Shown in pieces: positions 1 through 8,885 of a stretch of 64,000 nucleotides of DNA (position 1 is its first letter; every line of letters begins with the position of its first letter). The stretch comes from an uncultured Eubacteriales bacterium (GTDB lineage Bacteria > Bacillota > Clostridia > Christensenellales > Aristaeellaceae). A program made the translations under genes and the position numbers. The stretch is taken from contig CACXBB010000003.1 of assembly GCA_902765735.1 (NCBI GenBank), positions 88,150 through 152,149 of the forward strand. Direction: 5' to 3'. The notes beneath the pieces are model-generated. The model had not been told where the DNA came from. It searched no databases and was given only the letters and a program-made list of their open reading frames with translations.

Positions 1-1247
1 TCCAGGGCATGATTGAAAAGTACTTCGCTCCGTCCCATCCGAACATCAAGTTCAACTTCACCCTGTATCCCACCGATGGCGGTGAGTACACCTCCCACGT
101 CGACACCCTGCTGGCTGCCGACGCCACCGCTGAGGACGCTCCCGACATCTTCACGCTCGAGGCTGCCTTCGTCAAGAAGTACGTCAACAGCGATTGGACC
201 GCTGATCTGAAGGATCTGGGCTTCACCGACGAGGACTTCGCCACCTGCATCCCCGCCATGCTGCAGATCGGCCAGAATCCCGAAGGCGTTCAGAAGGGCC
301 TGGCCTGGCAGTCCACCCCCGGCGCTCTGATGTATCGTGCCGACCTGGCCGAGAAGTACCTGGGCGTCACCACCCCCGAGGAGTTCCAGGAGAAGGTCGC
401 CGATTGGGACGCCTTCCTGGAGACCGCTGAGGAGCTGAAGGAAGCCTCCGACGGCGCCTGCAAGATGTTCTGCGCCACCGGCGACATCTGGAATGCCTAT
501 CAGTACAACCGCTCTCAGGGCTGGGTTGTGGATGGCAAGCTGGTCATCGACGACGTCCTGTATGACTTCCTTGACCTGGTGAAGACCTGCGAGGAAGAGG
601 ACCTGTACGCGAAGGGCATGGCCTGGCAGGAGACCTGGTTCGCCGGCATGAACGGCACCAACGAGATCATGTGCTACCTGCTGCCCACCTGGGGCCTGCA
701 CTACACCCTGAAGCCCAACTGCGTGCCCGGCGCCGACGGCTCCATGTCCGACGAAGAGCTGCAGAAGCTGTCCGACGAGAACGGCGGTACCTTCGGCCTG
801 TGGCGCATGGTCGCCGGCCCCGTTGGCTACAGCTGGGGCGGCACCTGGGTTGCCGCCAACGCTGCCAAGGTTGCGGCTGCTGACGATGCCAAGAAGGCTG
901 CCATCAAGGAAGTCATCCGCTTCTTCACCCTGGATCCCGATTTCCTGTACACCTACGCCAAGGATTCCGGCGACTTCGTGTCCAACAACGCGGTCGTCGA
1001 CAAGATCGTCGCCGAGGGCGGCACCCCGAATCCCTTCCTGGGCGGCCAGGATCACTACAGCATCTTCGCGCAGGCGGCCAACCTGGCCAACGCCTCCACG
1101 ATGACCGACTACGACGAGGCCATGAACAAGCTGTGGGACGACAACGTGACCCAGCCCTACATCAAGGGTGAGGTTGACCTTGACACCGCCATCGCGAACT
1201 TCAAGGCCGCTGTCTCCGCTCAGTTCGAAGGCATCGAGGTCGAATAA
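1..1247 (+). CDS. Sugar ABC transporter substrate-binding protein (5' partial)
   Basis: The frame is open at the window edge, so the start codon, signal peptide and lipobox lie upstream; about 414 residues are visible, against roughly 430-460 for whole family-1 extracellular solute-binding proteins. Family-type segments include an N-terminal stretch on a target peptide ending PDIFTLEA, a hinge with GALMYRADLAEKYLG, and a late SWGGTWVAAN segment. It should be an extracellular lipid-anchored receptor delivering an oligosaccharide or related solute to the two permeases encoded downstream. Codon choice is strongly biased to GCC, CTG and AAG, as in a highly expressed gene. Substrate cannot be read from the sequence. 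Family assignment is firm; the sugar role is inferred from the UgpA/UgpE-type permeases. Confidence 0.88.
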   Translation, partial: QGMIEKYFAPSHPNIKFNFTLYPTDGGEYTSHVDTLLAADATAEDAPDIFTLEAAFVKKYVNSDWTADLKDLGFTDEDFATCIPAMLQIGQNPEGVQKGLAWQSTPGALMYRADLAEKYLGVTTPEEFQEKVADWDAFLETAEELKEASDGACKMFCATGDIWNAYQYNRSQGWVVDGKLVIDDVLYDFLDLVKTCEEEDLYAKGMAWQETWFAGMNGTNEIMCYLLPTWGLHYTLKPNCVPGADGSMSDEELQKLSDENGGTFGLWRMVAGPVGYSWGGTWVAANAAKVAAADDAKKAAIKEVIRFFTLDPDFLYTYAKDSGDFVSNNAVVDKIVAEGGTPNPFLGGQDHYSIFAQAANLANASTMTDYDEAMNKLWDDNVTQPYIKGEVDLDTAIANFKAAVSAQFEGIEVE

Positions 1248-1279
1248 TTCCCCGCGCACCGTTCGGTGCAACGACGCAA

Positions 1280-1327
1280 TGGGCTGCCCCCGCCGCGAGG
1301 CAGGGCAGCCCAATTTCCTTGATTTTT
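1280..1327 (+). terminator. Hairpin between binding protein and permease genes
   Basis: Perfect 10-bp arms TGGGCTGCCC (1280-1289) and GGGCAGCCCA (1303-1312) are followed by ATTTCC TTGATTTTT. The T-tract is interrupted, so this is probably a leaky terminator or 3'-end stabiliser that keeps binding-protein mRNA in excess over permease mRNA, as is common in importer operons. Confidence 0.6.
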
Positions 1328-1383
1328 GGGACCCATACCACCCCGAAGCGGGGTGAAGACATTACTGCAAAGGGGTGGAAGGC

Positions 1384-2322
1384 ATGCAGGCAGGCAAGAC
1401 AAAGCCAAAGAAGGTAACCTACGATCACTACGGTTACTTCTTTATTGCGCCCTTCTTCATCGTATTTCTGATTTTCCAGCTCTATCCGATCTTCTTCACC
1501 TTCAAGACCTCCGTGACGGACGCCGTCGGCTGGGACAAGATCCTCAACAACTCCGTCATCGGCTTCAAGAATTTCCAGACGCTTTTTACGGCGAACGATA
1601 CCTCCGGCCTGTACTGGCTGTCGTTCAAGAACACGGCCATCATGTGGCTGTTCAACTTCGTGCCGCAGATCGGCTTCGCGCTGATCCTGGCCAGCTGGTT
1701 CACCGATCAGCATCTGCACCTGAGGGCGCAGGGCGCGTTCAAGGTCATGATCTTCATGCCCAACATCATCACCGCCGCCACCATCGGCATGCTGTTCTTC
1801 TCGCTGTTTTCATATCCGATCGCCCCGATCAACACGCTGCTGCAAAAGCTGGGCATACTGAACACGCCCTTTGAATACTTCCGCAACGTGCCCACATCGC
1901 GCGGCATCGTGTCCTTCATCCAGTGGTGGATGTGGTACGGCAACACCATGATCATCATGATCGCCGGCATGAACGGCATCAACCCGTCGCTGTTCGAGGC
2001 GGCCATGATCGACGGCTGCACCAGCCGGCAGATCTTCTGGAAGATCACGCTGCCGCTGATCAAGCCCATCATGCTGTACAACCTGATCACCTCCCTGGTG
2101 GGCGGCCTGACCATGTTCGATATCCCCCACCTGATGACCCAGGGCAACCCCAACAACATGACCAATACCGTGGCCCGCTTCATCTATCAGCAGGGCTTCA
2201 CCGGAACCTACAACTTCAACATGGCCTCCGCCGGTTCCGTGGTGCTGTTCGGCATCATCATCATCTGCTCGATGTTCATCAACTATCTGATGAAGGATCA
2301 CGACGCGAAACCGCACAGGTAA
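1384..2322 (+). CDS. Sugar ABC transporter permease, UgpA/LacF type
   Basis: First inner-membrane subunit of the importer, 312 residues, a usual length. About six hydrophobic segments are visible, starting with YFFIAPFFIVFLIFQLYP. The EAA loop that docks on the ATPase is seen as EAAMIDG followed by FWKITLPLIKP around residues 205-230. I chose ATG 1384 because AAGGGGTGG (1370-1378) sits 5 bases upstream; an in-frame GTG at 1375 lies inside that ribosome site. It lies between the binding protein and the second permease; no ATPase gene is in the window, so a shared MsmX/UgpC-type ATPase elsewhere is likely. Confidence 0.9.
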   Translation: MQAGKTKPKKVTYDHYGYFFIAPFFIVFLIFQLYPIFFTFKTSVTDAVGWDKILNNSVIGFKNFQTLFTANDTSGLYWLSFKNTAIMWLFNFVPQIGFALILASWFTDQHLHLRAQGAFKVMIFMPNIITAATIGMLFFSLFSYPIAPINTLLQKLGILNTPFEYFRNVPTSRGIVSFIQWWMWYGNTMIIMIAGMNGINPSLFEAAMIDGCTSRQIFWKITLPLIKPIMLYNLITSLVGGLTMFDIPHLMTQGNPNNMTNTVARFIYQQGFTGTYNFNMASAGSVVLFGIIIICSMFINYLMKDHDAKPHR

Positions 2323-2334
2323 GGAGGCGAGCAC

Positions 2335-3813
2335 ATGAAGAAAACCAAGAAAATCATCAGCCTCGCGCTGATTCTGGCCACCATCGCGTGCATGTTCCTC
2401 CCCATCGCGACCTTTACGGAGAACAGCGTCGGCGCGCTGGCGGGCGATATCACCAAGCAGCAGGACAAGCTGGACCGCGCCCAGGCCAAGCTGGAGCGCG
2501 ACACCAAGTCCGGCAAGGACGAGGAGACCCTCAAGAAGGACCAGTCCAAGGTGGACAAGGAGCAGGCCGCGCTGGACGCGCTGCTCGCCCAGCAGGAGAC
2601 CGCCGCGAGCGAAGGCAGTTCCGGCCTGAGCTACAGTCTGCTGCCCGGCAAGCTGCCGGAGGCGCTGGAGCTGGACATGCAGGTCATCAACTCCTACAAG
2701 CTCTATGAGGCAAACTTCCCCGGCTACTACGCGATCATCTGGGTGGTATTCGCCCTGCTGGCCGCGACCTTCGTGCTGGAGATCATCGCCGGCGACAGGC
2801 TGGTCAGCAAGTGCTACACCCTGGCGTGCTTCACCAACCTGATCGCGATCATACTGATGGGCTACACGCTTCTGCACCTGAAGGCCTTCCCCATCAAGCT
2901 GCCCTACTCATGCGCGGCCATCAACCCCCTGGTGGCGGCACTGCTGCTGTTCATGCCCATCGCAGTGCTGGCTCTGAACATGCAGAGCATCTTCAACAGC
3001 AAGCGCTCGATGATCTACGTGCTGTGCATCTTCCTGTGCTTCCTGTCGATCGTGCCCTTCTGGATCATGATCGTCAACTCCACCCGCTCCAGCCAGCAGA
3101 TCCAGCAGGGCGTGAGCCTGCTGCCCTCCAAGTACTTCCTGTACAACTGGCAGGTGCTGCAGAGCAAGAACTTCGACCTGCTCACGGGCTTCCGCAACAG
3201 CGCCATCATCTCCTTCGGCTCCACGATCCTCAGCGTGTACTTCTCCGCGCTGACGGCCTACGGCCTCACGGTGTACAACTTCCGCGGCCGCAAGCTGGCC
3301 ATCGCCATCATCATGGCGATCATCATGATCCCCGGCCAGGTCACCGCCACCGGCTTCTACATCTTCATGTACCAGCTGGGCTGGGTGAACAGCTACCTGC
3401 CGCTGATCATCCCCTCCATCGCGGCGGCGTCCACGGTGTACTTCTTCAAGCAGTACCTGGAGGCCAATTTCCAGGTGGCGCTGGTCGAAGCGGCGCGCAT
3501 TGACGGCGCGGGCGAGTTCAAGTCCTTCAACAGCATCATCATGCCGATCATGATCCCCGCCATGGCCACCATGGGCATCATGGCCGTGATCTCGAGCTGG
3601 AACAACTACCTGACCCCCTTGATGCTGCTGACCAACCCCAACATGAAGACCCTGCCCATGATGGTCAAGGAGCTGCGCGGCGACATCTACCGCACCGAGT
3701 TCGGCTCCATCTACCTGGGCCTGACCATGACAGCCCTGCCGCTGATCATCGTGTACTTCGCCTTCAGCAAGTACATCATCGCAGGCATTGCCGTGGGCGG
3801 CGTGAAGGAGTAA
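2335..3813 (+). CDS. Sugar ABC transporter permease, UgpE/MalG type, with added N-terminal coiled-coil membrane domain
   Basis: 492 residues, against about 270-300 for ordinary partners. The canonical permease starts near residue 226 (MIYVLCIFLCFLSIVPFW) and has the EAA loop EAARIDGAGEF at 385-395. In front lies an extra domain: a hydrophobic segment at 8-26, a highly charged Lys/Asp/Gln-rich predicted coiled coil at about 40-90, then three further hydrophobic segments near 131-152, 160-180 and 196-215. The start has a strong AAGGAGG site. The gap to the first permease is 12 bp. The extension is part of one open frame with uniform codon use, so it is not a frameshift artefact. Its function is unknown; an exposed coiled coil could hold the binding protein or another envelope partner. 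Confidence 0.88.
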   Translation: MKKTKKIISLALILATIACMFLPIATFTENSVGALAGDITKQQDKLDRAQAKLERDTKSGKDEETLKKDQSKVDKEQAALDALLAQQETAASEGSSGLSYSLLPGKLPEALELDMQVINSYKLYEANFPGYYAIIWVVFALLAATFVLEIIAGDRLVSKCYTLACFTNLIAIILMGYTLLHLKAFPIKLPYSCAAINPLVAALLLFMPIAVLALNMQSIFNSKRSMIYVLCIFLCFLSIVPFWIMIVNSTRSSQQIQQGVSLLPSKYFLYNWQVLQSKNFDLLTGFRNSAIISFGSTILSVYFSALTAYGLTVYNFRGRKLAIAIIMAIIMIPGQVTATGFYIFMYQLGWVNSYLPLIIPSIAAASTVYFFKQYLEANFQVALVEAARIDGAGEFKSFNSIIMPIMIPAMATMGIMAVISSWNNYLTPLMLLTNPNMKTLPMMVKELRGDIYRTEFGSIYLGLTMTALPLIIVYFAFSKYIIAGIAVGGVKE

Positions 3814-3838
3814 TCCCCCCCACCCTGCCGAAACGACC

Positions 3839-3876
3839 GAGGCCGTCCCCATCGCGGGACGGCCTCGCAGTTTTAT
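3839..3876 (+). terminator. Rho-independent terminator of the sugar importer operon
   Basis: Perfect 11-bp arms GAGGCCGTCCC (3839-3849) and GGGACGGCCTC (3856-3866), then GCAGTTTTAT. It lies 25 bases after the permease stop. Confidence 0.9.
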
Positions 3877-4011
3877 AATGTTTTATTATAACATACATGT
3901 AACCTCTGCGTGAATTTTTATCATGCCGGTATCGTTTGCGGCTATTGCAATATCGACAATTATAAGGCATAATAATATAGACTGAATATCGATGTAGAAA
4001 GCAGGAAAACC

Positions 4012-5088
4012 ATGAGCTTACTGACGGATTTTCTTCGCAAGAAGGCCCCGAGGCCCGGCGCGGAAATTCCCGCATACTATCGACGCGCGCTTGCGATCAG
4101 CGAGATGGTGTTGGCGATCTACTTCCCGCTGAACGTGATACTGTTCTTCCTGAACACGCATCAGGGGCATTGGATGCCCGTCGCCATGTTCGTGGCGGTG
4201 GTGGCGGGGCTGTTGCTGATCGGCCGCATGCCCATGCGCCTGAGCTTCGGCCTTTACGCCGCCATCACGCTGGGCTGGAGCTACTGGTACGTCAGGACCT
4301 TCGGCTGGAGCTCCGGCGGCCAGCACTTCCTGATCCTGCTGTTGATACTGACCTTCTTCAACATCTACGAACCGCCGTGGCTCAAGCTGTTCTACTTCGT
4401 CGCGCTGATCTCCTTCAGGATGCTGCTGTTCTCCTACTCCCTCAGCTTCACGCCGACGTACACGCTCAGCCGGATGGGCAGCGTCGCCTTCCAGACCCTC
4501 AACAGCCTGACGTTCTTCGTGATCATGGCCGCGCTGTGCATACTGTTCAGCTCAAACCTCCAGGAGACCGAGCGCAAGCTGCGGCTGGACAACCAGGAAC
4601 TGCACAAGGAGGCGGGCACCGATCCGCTGACTCAGCTGCCCAATCGCCGCGCCATGCTCAACGACATCGACCTCTACCAGCTCAAATGGCCGGGAGAAAC
4701 CTTCTCCGTGGCCATCGCCGACATCGACTTCTTCAAGAAGGTCAACGACACCTACGGCCACAACTGCGGCGACTACACCCTGCGCATGCTGGCCGATCTG
4801 TTCCGCGAAAAGGCCGGCGAGGCGTACAGCGTCTGCCGCTGGGGCGGCGAGGAATTCTGCTTCTTCCTGCCCCGCAAGAACCTGGACGAGGCCGGGCGCG
4901 TGCTGTTCGACATCTGCAACGACGTGCGCCACATGAAGCTGAAGTTCGAGGACATCGAGTTCAGCATCACGATCACCGTGGGCGTCGAGGAGAACGACTT
5001 CGTCTCCCCCCTCAAGGACATCCTGGAGCAGGCCGATCAGAAGCTCTACATGGGCAAGAAATCCGGCCGCGACCAGGTGGTGATATAG
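4012..5088 (+). CDS. Membrane-anchored diguanylate cyclase (GGDEF)
   Basis: 358 residues. About six hydrophobic segments fill residues 25-180, followed by a short helix (NLQETERKLRLDNQELHKE) and a GGDEF domain from GTDPLTQLPNRR (202-213) to the end. The catalytic motif is RWGGEEF (276-282), intact, and the Mg-binding DIDFFKKVND stretch precedes it, so the protein should make cyclic di-GMP from two GTP. The inhibitory RxxD I-site expected nine residues before the GG is absent (residues 269-272 are GEAY), so product inhibition by that site is unlikely. The N-terminal membrane module is a sensor of unknown signal. The gene is alone, with an AT-rich upstream region of about 130 bases. No EAL or PilZ partner is in view. 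Confidence 0.9.
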   Translation: MSLLTDFLRKKAPRPGAEIPAYYRRALAISEMVLAIYFPLNVILFFLNTHQGHWMPVAMFVAVVAGLLLIGRMPMRLSFGLYAAITLGWSYWYVRTFGWSSGGQHFLILLLILTFFNIYEPPWLKLFYFVALISFRMLLFSYSLSFTPTYTLSRMGSVAFQTLNSLTFFVIMAALCILFSSNLQETERKLRLDNQELHKEAGTDPLTQLPNRRAMLNDIDLYQLKWPGETFSVAIADIDFFKKVNDTYGHNCGDYTLRMLADLFREKAGEAYSVCRWGGEEFCFFLPRKNLDEAGRVLFDICNDVRHMKLKFEDIEFSITITVGVEENDFVSPLKDILEQADQKLYMGKKSGRDQVVI

Positions 5089-5101
5089 GCGCACATAAAG
5101 G

Positions 5102-5257
5102 GGCTGTCTCATAACGCATAATCATTCATGTGCGTGCATGTTGTAGGGGCGGCGATGCGCCGCCCGCCGCGTAGTACGATGCGTTTCGTACCCGGGCGGG
5201 CGCCGCATCGGCACCCCTGCGCATGTCTCACGTATCTATATGCGTTTTGAGACAGCC
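5102..5257. repeat. Inverted-repeat island with CTGTCTCA ends
   Basis: Ends are inverted: 5102-5120 (GGCTGTCTCATAACGCATA) and 5239-5257 match over 18 of 19 bases. Inside are two palindromic units: GTAGGGGCG-type at 5152-5169 and an inverted partner at 5196-5217. It separates the convergent 3' ends of the cyclase and the secreted protein gene. It resembles the islands at 20988 and 37243. Confidence 0.85.
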
Positions 5258-5271
5258 GCTTGTCATATCAC

Positions 5272-6120
5272 TCATCCCAATGCGTCCTCATAGACCCCGT
5301 CATCCAGATTGCCCATGTTCAGCGTGGCACTGGACAACAGCTCCCAGGACAGCCGCACCTCCGGGCTGGCCGTCAGCCGGGCCATCTCGTCGCCCACGCC
5401 GGCATCCCGGAACACCTTTCTGAGGGAGGCGTAATCCTCAAAAGCCTCGTCGGCGGGGTCGGACACGCCGCTGTCGAACACGGCGTCGAAGCGCGCCTGC
5501 TCGTCGGGCGTCAGGCACTCCCAGGCCGCCTCCAGGTTCCTCTGCACAGCCTCGCCGTCGGCGTTCCACAGCGCCTTTGCCTCGGCGAACTGCAGCACCT
5601 GCGCGATGGTCTTCGCCGCCTTGAGCGCCGCCCCGGAGGATCCGCGCTCGAGCCCCGCCACCACGCGGAAATACCCGTCGGCAAACTCCTCGGGGTCGGG
5701 CGTGGGCGCGTATTCCCGCTCAAAGGCCAGCTTCAGCGCCGCGCTCTCCTGAGAATCCATCCACACCAGCTTCCCCTCGCCGTTGAGCTTCAGATACCCC
5801 TTTGTGCCGCTCAGCGCGATGCTCCCGCCCTCGATCTTCGTGCCGTCGGCGTACTCCAGCCGGCGCTTTTTGCGGTTGTAGCGGGCGGTCATGGTCCACA
5901 CCACCGGACTGTCGCCCGTGGGGTTCCAGGTGAAGTCGATCGGATAGAGCGCCAGCTCCTCCGCCCCCTCCTCCTCCTGATACTCGGGCAGTATCTTCAT
6001 CTCCACGCCGGGGTTGGCGGCATCCCGCCAGCGCCCCACGAAGGTATCCGTGGGGTTCGCCTCCGCCCGGGCCGACATCGCCATCAGCAGGGCGAGCACC
6101 GTAATAAGCACACGTTTCAT
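5272..6120 (-). CDS. Secreted protein of unknown function
   Basis: 282 residues beginning with a clear signal peptide (MKRVLITVLALLMAMSARAEA, likely cut after an Ala near residue 20). Residues about 22-115 look like a beta-rich module (VGRWRDAANPGVEMKI ... WTMTARYNRKKRRLEYADG), with a lipocalin-like flavour; the remainder (about 140-282) is rich in predicted helices. I do not recognise a family. The start has a GGAGG site inside the end of the upstream LysR gene, only 3 bp away, so the two are co-transcribed and perhaps translationally coupled. It could be a target or sensor partner of that regulator; this is inference from neighbourhood only. Confidence 0.75.
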   Translation of the reverse strand: MKRVLITVLALLMAMSARAEANPTDTFVGRWRDAANPGVEMKILPEYQEEEGAEELALYPIDFTWNPTGDSPVVWTMTARYNRKKRRLEYADGTKIEGGSIALSGTKGYLKLNGEGKLVWMDSQESAALKLAFEREYAPTPDPEEFADGYFRVVAGLERGSSGAALKAAKTIAQVLQFAEAKALWNADGEAVQRNLEAAWECLTPDEQARFDAVFDSGVSDPADEAFEDYASLRKVFRDAGVGDEMARLTASPEVRLSWELLSSATLNMGNLDDGVYEDALG

Positions 6121-6123
6121 TCG

Positions 6124-7035
6124 TCAATCCTCCGCCGGCCTGTCCACATGGGCGACCTGTTCCAGTATGAAGTCCCTGAACAGCGTCTGCTCCGGCGAGA
6201 GGAACTTCTTCTTGTACACGAAATACAGGTGATAGGGCATGGTCCCCTCCAGCGGGAAGGACAGCACCCGGCCCTCCTCCACGTACTGTCGGGCGGCCAC
6301 CTCGGAGATCACCGACACGCCTACCCCCGCCGCCACCAGCCGCTTGATGGTCTCGGTGTCGTCGATGGCGGCGGCCACGTTGAGCTTGGTGTCCGGGATG
6401 CTCTGCTTCATCCAGCGCATGAACTCCTGCTGAAGCGTAGAGGTGCTGCTGCGGGTGATCATGGGCACCTCGCCGAACAGCGCCAGCGGAAAGGGCTGGC
6501 TGCCCAGCGCCCGGAAGCGCGCGTCGTTGGGGGTGATGACCACCAGGTTGGCGATGCCGCAGTGGCGCACGGCGTAGTCGGAATTCATGATCTTCATGTT
6601 GCAGAACGCGAACTCCCTGCCGTCCTTCTCCAGCTTGCCGTGGATCTCGGAGTTGTAGCCGGTGTAGAACTCGAAGTTGATGTCGGGATGGAGCCGGTTG
6701 AAGCCGATCACCCAGTCCGCCAGGTAGTAGCGGCTGATGAAGGGCGTGGCCACGATGCCGATGGTCTTGTCGTCCTTGTCGGCGCGGCTCAGGGCCAGTA
6801 TGCTGTCGCGGTTCAGCTTCAGCATCTCCCGGGCGTAGCCGTAGAACGTGCGCCCGTCCTGGCTCAGTTCCATGGAGCGCGTCGTGCGGTTCAGAAGCCG
6901 CGTGCCCAGCTCCTTTTCCAGATTGCGAATGTGTATCGTCACCATCGACTGCGAGAGCTGCAGCCGGTCGGCGGCGTTGGAAAAGCTGCCCTCGTTCACC
7001 GCGGCGACAAAGGATTCCAACTGCTTGAAGTCCAT
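6124..7035 (-). CDS. LysR family transcriptional regulator
   Basis: 303 residues, typical length. The N-terminal winged helix-turn-helix is clear: MDFKQLESFVAAVNEGSFSN, then AADRLQLSQSMVTIHIRNLE and the wing LGTRLLNRTTRSMELSQDG. Residues about 90-300 form the substrate-binding domain (IGIVATPFISRYYLADWVIG). The start has a GGAGGG site 6 bases upstream. It is first in a two-gene unit with the secreted protein. No divergent structural gene is adjacent, so the regulon cannot be inferred; autoregulation from its own strong promoter is plausible. Confidence 0.92.
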   Translation of the reverse strand: MDFKQLESFVAAVNEGSFSNAADRLQLSQSMVTIHIRNLEKELGTRLLNRTTRSMELSQDGRTFYGYAREMLKLNRDSILALSRADKDDKTIGIVATPFISRYYLADWVIGFNRLHPDINFEFYTGYNSEIHGKLEKDGREFAFCNMKIMNSDYAVRHCGIANLVVITPNDARFRALGSQPFPLALFGEVPMITRSSTSTLQQEFMRWMKQSIPDTKLNVAAAIDDTETIKRLVAAGVGVSVISEVAARQYVEEGRVLSFPLEGTMPYHLYFVYKKKFLSPEQTLFRDFILEQVAHVDRPAED

Positions 7036-7068
7036 ACCTTCCCTCCGGGGATTTATTAATCATTATCT

Positions 7069-7097
7069 ATTATATATTGAAATTTATAAATTGTCAA
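7069..7097 (-). promoter_or_regulatory. Sigma-A promoter of the LysR gene
   Basis: On the minus strand TTGACA (7097-7092), 17-bp spacer, TATAAT (7074-7069): a perfect consensus match in an AT-rich stretch, about 35 bases before the LysR start. Confidence 0.9.
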
Positions 7098-7124
7098 TCC
7101 GTCGGGAAGCATTTCTCCATCATC

Positions 7125-7301
7125 AATCCGCGGGCGATGAGGGCATCGCCCCTACGACACGGCAGCAACGGAGATTGGGGCAACCCCTCAGTCGCCTGCG
7201 GCGACAGCTCCCCTTACACAGGGGAGCCTTTTGGCATAGACGGCATATGCTATGTACGCGGCAGCAGCCATTCCTGTTCCCTGTTTCCTATTCCCTGTTC
7301 C
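7125..7301. repeat. Intergenic repeat field: hairpins plus GGGAACA-type heptamers
   Basis: Contains the palindromic unit GGGCGATGAGGGCATCGCCC (7133-7152), a double-stem unit (7179-7231) with a GTCGCCTGCGGCGAC stem and an 8-bp CTCCCCTT/GGGGAG-type stem ending GAGCCTTTTGG, then heptamer repeats (7271-7303) that read GGGAACAGGGAATAGG on the minus strand. The heptamers begin at the stop codon of the following minus-strand gene. Confidence 0.75.
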
Positions 7302-8810
7302 CTAAACCCCCTCAATCCTCAGCACCAGCGCCTTGCCCGCCTGCGCGTCGGCGGCCTGAGCGGAGGGAATGGCGTAGCGCCGGGCGATGGTCCAGGCGTC
7401 CTCCCCCTGCGCGGGCCAGACGATCACGATGCCGTTCTGCCGCTTGAGCGGAGCGCCCTCCTGAACGTCGGTGACGATCCGGGCGGTCTCCCGCGCGCGC
7501 GTCTCGCACAGCAGGCCCAGCTGCACCTTCATGTCCAGCCGGTCCCCCATCAGCGCGCTGGCCTCGGCGGCGAGGGTCTGCACCGCGATGCCGGAGGCCT
7601 CGTCCAGCGCCATGGGCACGTCCACCGCGAAGGGGATCTCCGCCGCGGCGCAGGCGGGCTGGCCGCCGTCCGAGGGCACGTAGAGCACGGCGGCCTCCAG
7701 TATACCCTCCACGCGCCCCGCGCCGTCCGCGCCCTGCCAGCCGCCCACGACGGGCCGCACCTGGGCGGCGATCACCGAGCCCACCCGGGGCGCGTCCTCC
7801 CCGATCATCACCGTGCCCCGCACCGACTCCGTCAGCCGCGCGCGATTGACCCGGGTGCACAGCGATATGTCCCGCGTCTCCACCTCCAGGGCATTGCCCC
7901 GGGTGGCGTAGATGTCCGTGAGCACCTCCGGCCGGTCGGTGGTGTTGGCCAGCACGCGCACCCGCAGCTCCGCCTCGCAGGTGAGACCGGGGCTGTCGCT
8001 GTCCGGGGTCATGGCGATCTGGCTGCGCACGCCGCGCACGTCCACCTCGGCGGCCACGTCGCCGGTGAGCCACTCCGGCAGCTCCACCAGCTGGTCCAGC
8101 GCCATGGGCATGCGGATCACCGCCGCCGGACGCCCCGCCGCCCCGCTGGACACCAGCGTCTCCACCAGCACGCGCCCCTTGACCCGCACGCCGCCCAGGT
8201 CCGGCGACACCTCCTCCACCTCCGCGGTGGCCCAGTCCATCAGCGTGGCGCGGGCGTCCAGCGCGGCGGGCAGCGACACCGAATCCCGCAGAAGCGCCAT
8301 CTCGCTGGATTCCGCCGCCAGCTTCACCGAATTCAGCGTGTCGTAGGCCGTCTCCAGCCCCTCCTGCCCGGCCACGGACGATATGCCCGACACAGGCACA
8401 AGCCGCAGCGCCTGCGCCCGCAGGGTACAGGTCACCAGGAAGATCATGTGGCCGTTCTCATACTTCGCCTCCACGTGGTCCACCGCGGCCCACACCCGGG
8501 AGAACATGCCCGGCTCCGCCCCGGGGATCTCCAGCACGTGGTTCAGCTTGGCCTGGGCCGTCAGCGCCCGCAGCGTGGTTTCGCCGCCCTGCCGGTACAC
8601 CGCCTGGCAGGACGCCGTGCCGTCCAGCACCACCCGGTCCGTCTGGAGGTCCGCCGTGTCGATGAACAGGCTGGCGTCGCTCAACAGCGGCTCGATCGCC
8701 TCCCGCCCCGCGCCGGGCACCAGCGCCTCCGCCCGCAAGAGCACCTGCGCCTCCCGGGTCCCGATCAGGTTCTCTACCTCAAATTCCTGTCGCGTCAGTT
8801 CCAATGCCAT
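7302..8810 (-). CDS. SPOCS domain (DUF3794) protein with C-terminal LysM-like module
   Basis: 502 residues, the length of the clostridial SPOCS-LysM family thought to act at the spore surface or cortex. The N-terminus (MALELTRQEFEVENLIGTRE), an internal repeated pattern of beta-rich SPOCS units with DLQTDRVVLDGTASCQAVYR and VKGRVLVETLVSS, and a C-terminal IVIVWPAQGEDAWTIARRYA segment that looks like a LysM peptidoglycan-binding motif support the call. No signal peptide is present, which fits spore-coat-type proteins deposited from the mother cell. The start has a GGGAGG site. The stop codon TAG is the first base triplet of the heptamer repeat that follows. Sporulation role is family knowledge, not shown here. 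Confidence 0.85.
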   Translation of the reverse strand: MALELTRQEFEVENLIGTREAQVLLRAEALVPGAGREAIEPLLSDASLFIDTADLQTDRVVLDGTASCQAVYRQGGETTLRALTAQAKLNHVLEIPGAEPGMFSRVWAAVDHVEAKYENGHMIFLVTCTLRAQALRLVPVSGISSVAGQEGLETAYDTLNSVKLAAESSEMALLRDSVSLPAALDARATLMDWATAEVEEVSPDLGGVRVKGRVLVETLVSSGAAGRPAAVIRMPMALDQLVELPEWLTGDVAAEVDVRGVRSQIAMTPDSDSPGLTCEAELRVRVLANTTDRPEVLTDIYATRGNALEVETRDISLCTRVNRARLTESVRGTVMIGEDAPRVGSVIAAQVRPVVGGWQGADGAGRVEGILEAAVLYVPSDGGQPACAAAEIPFAVDVPMALDEASGIAVQTLAAEASALMGDRLDMKVQLGLLCETRARETARIVTDVQEGAPLKRQNGIVIVWPAQGEDAWTIARRYAIPSAQAADAQAGKALVLRIEGV

Positions 8811-8885
8811 AATAAAACCTCCCGTGGCAGTTGCCGTTTGTCAACAGCTTATGCCTTGGGAGGGAGAGGTAGTCCTGTCAGGGAA

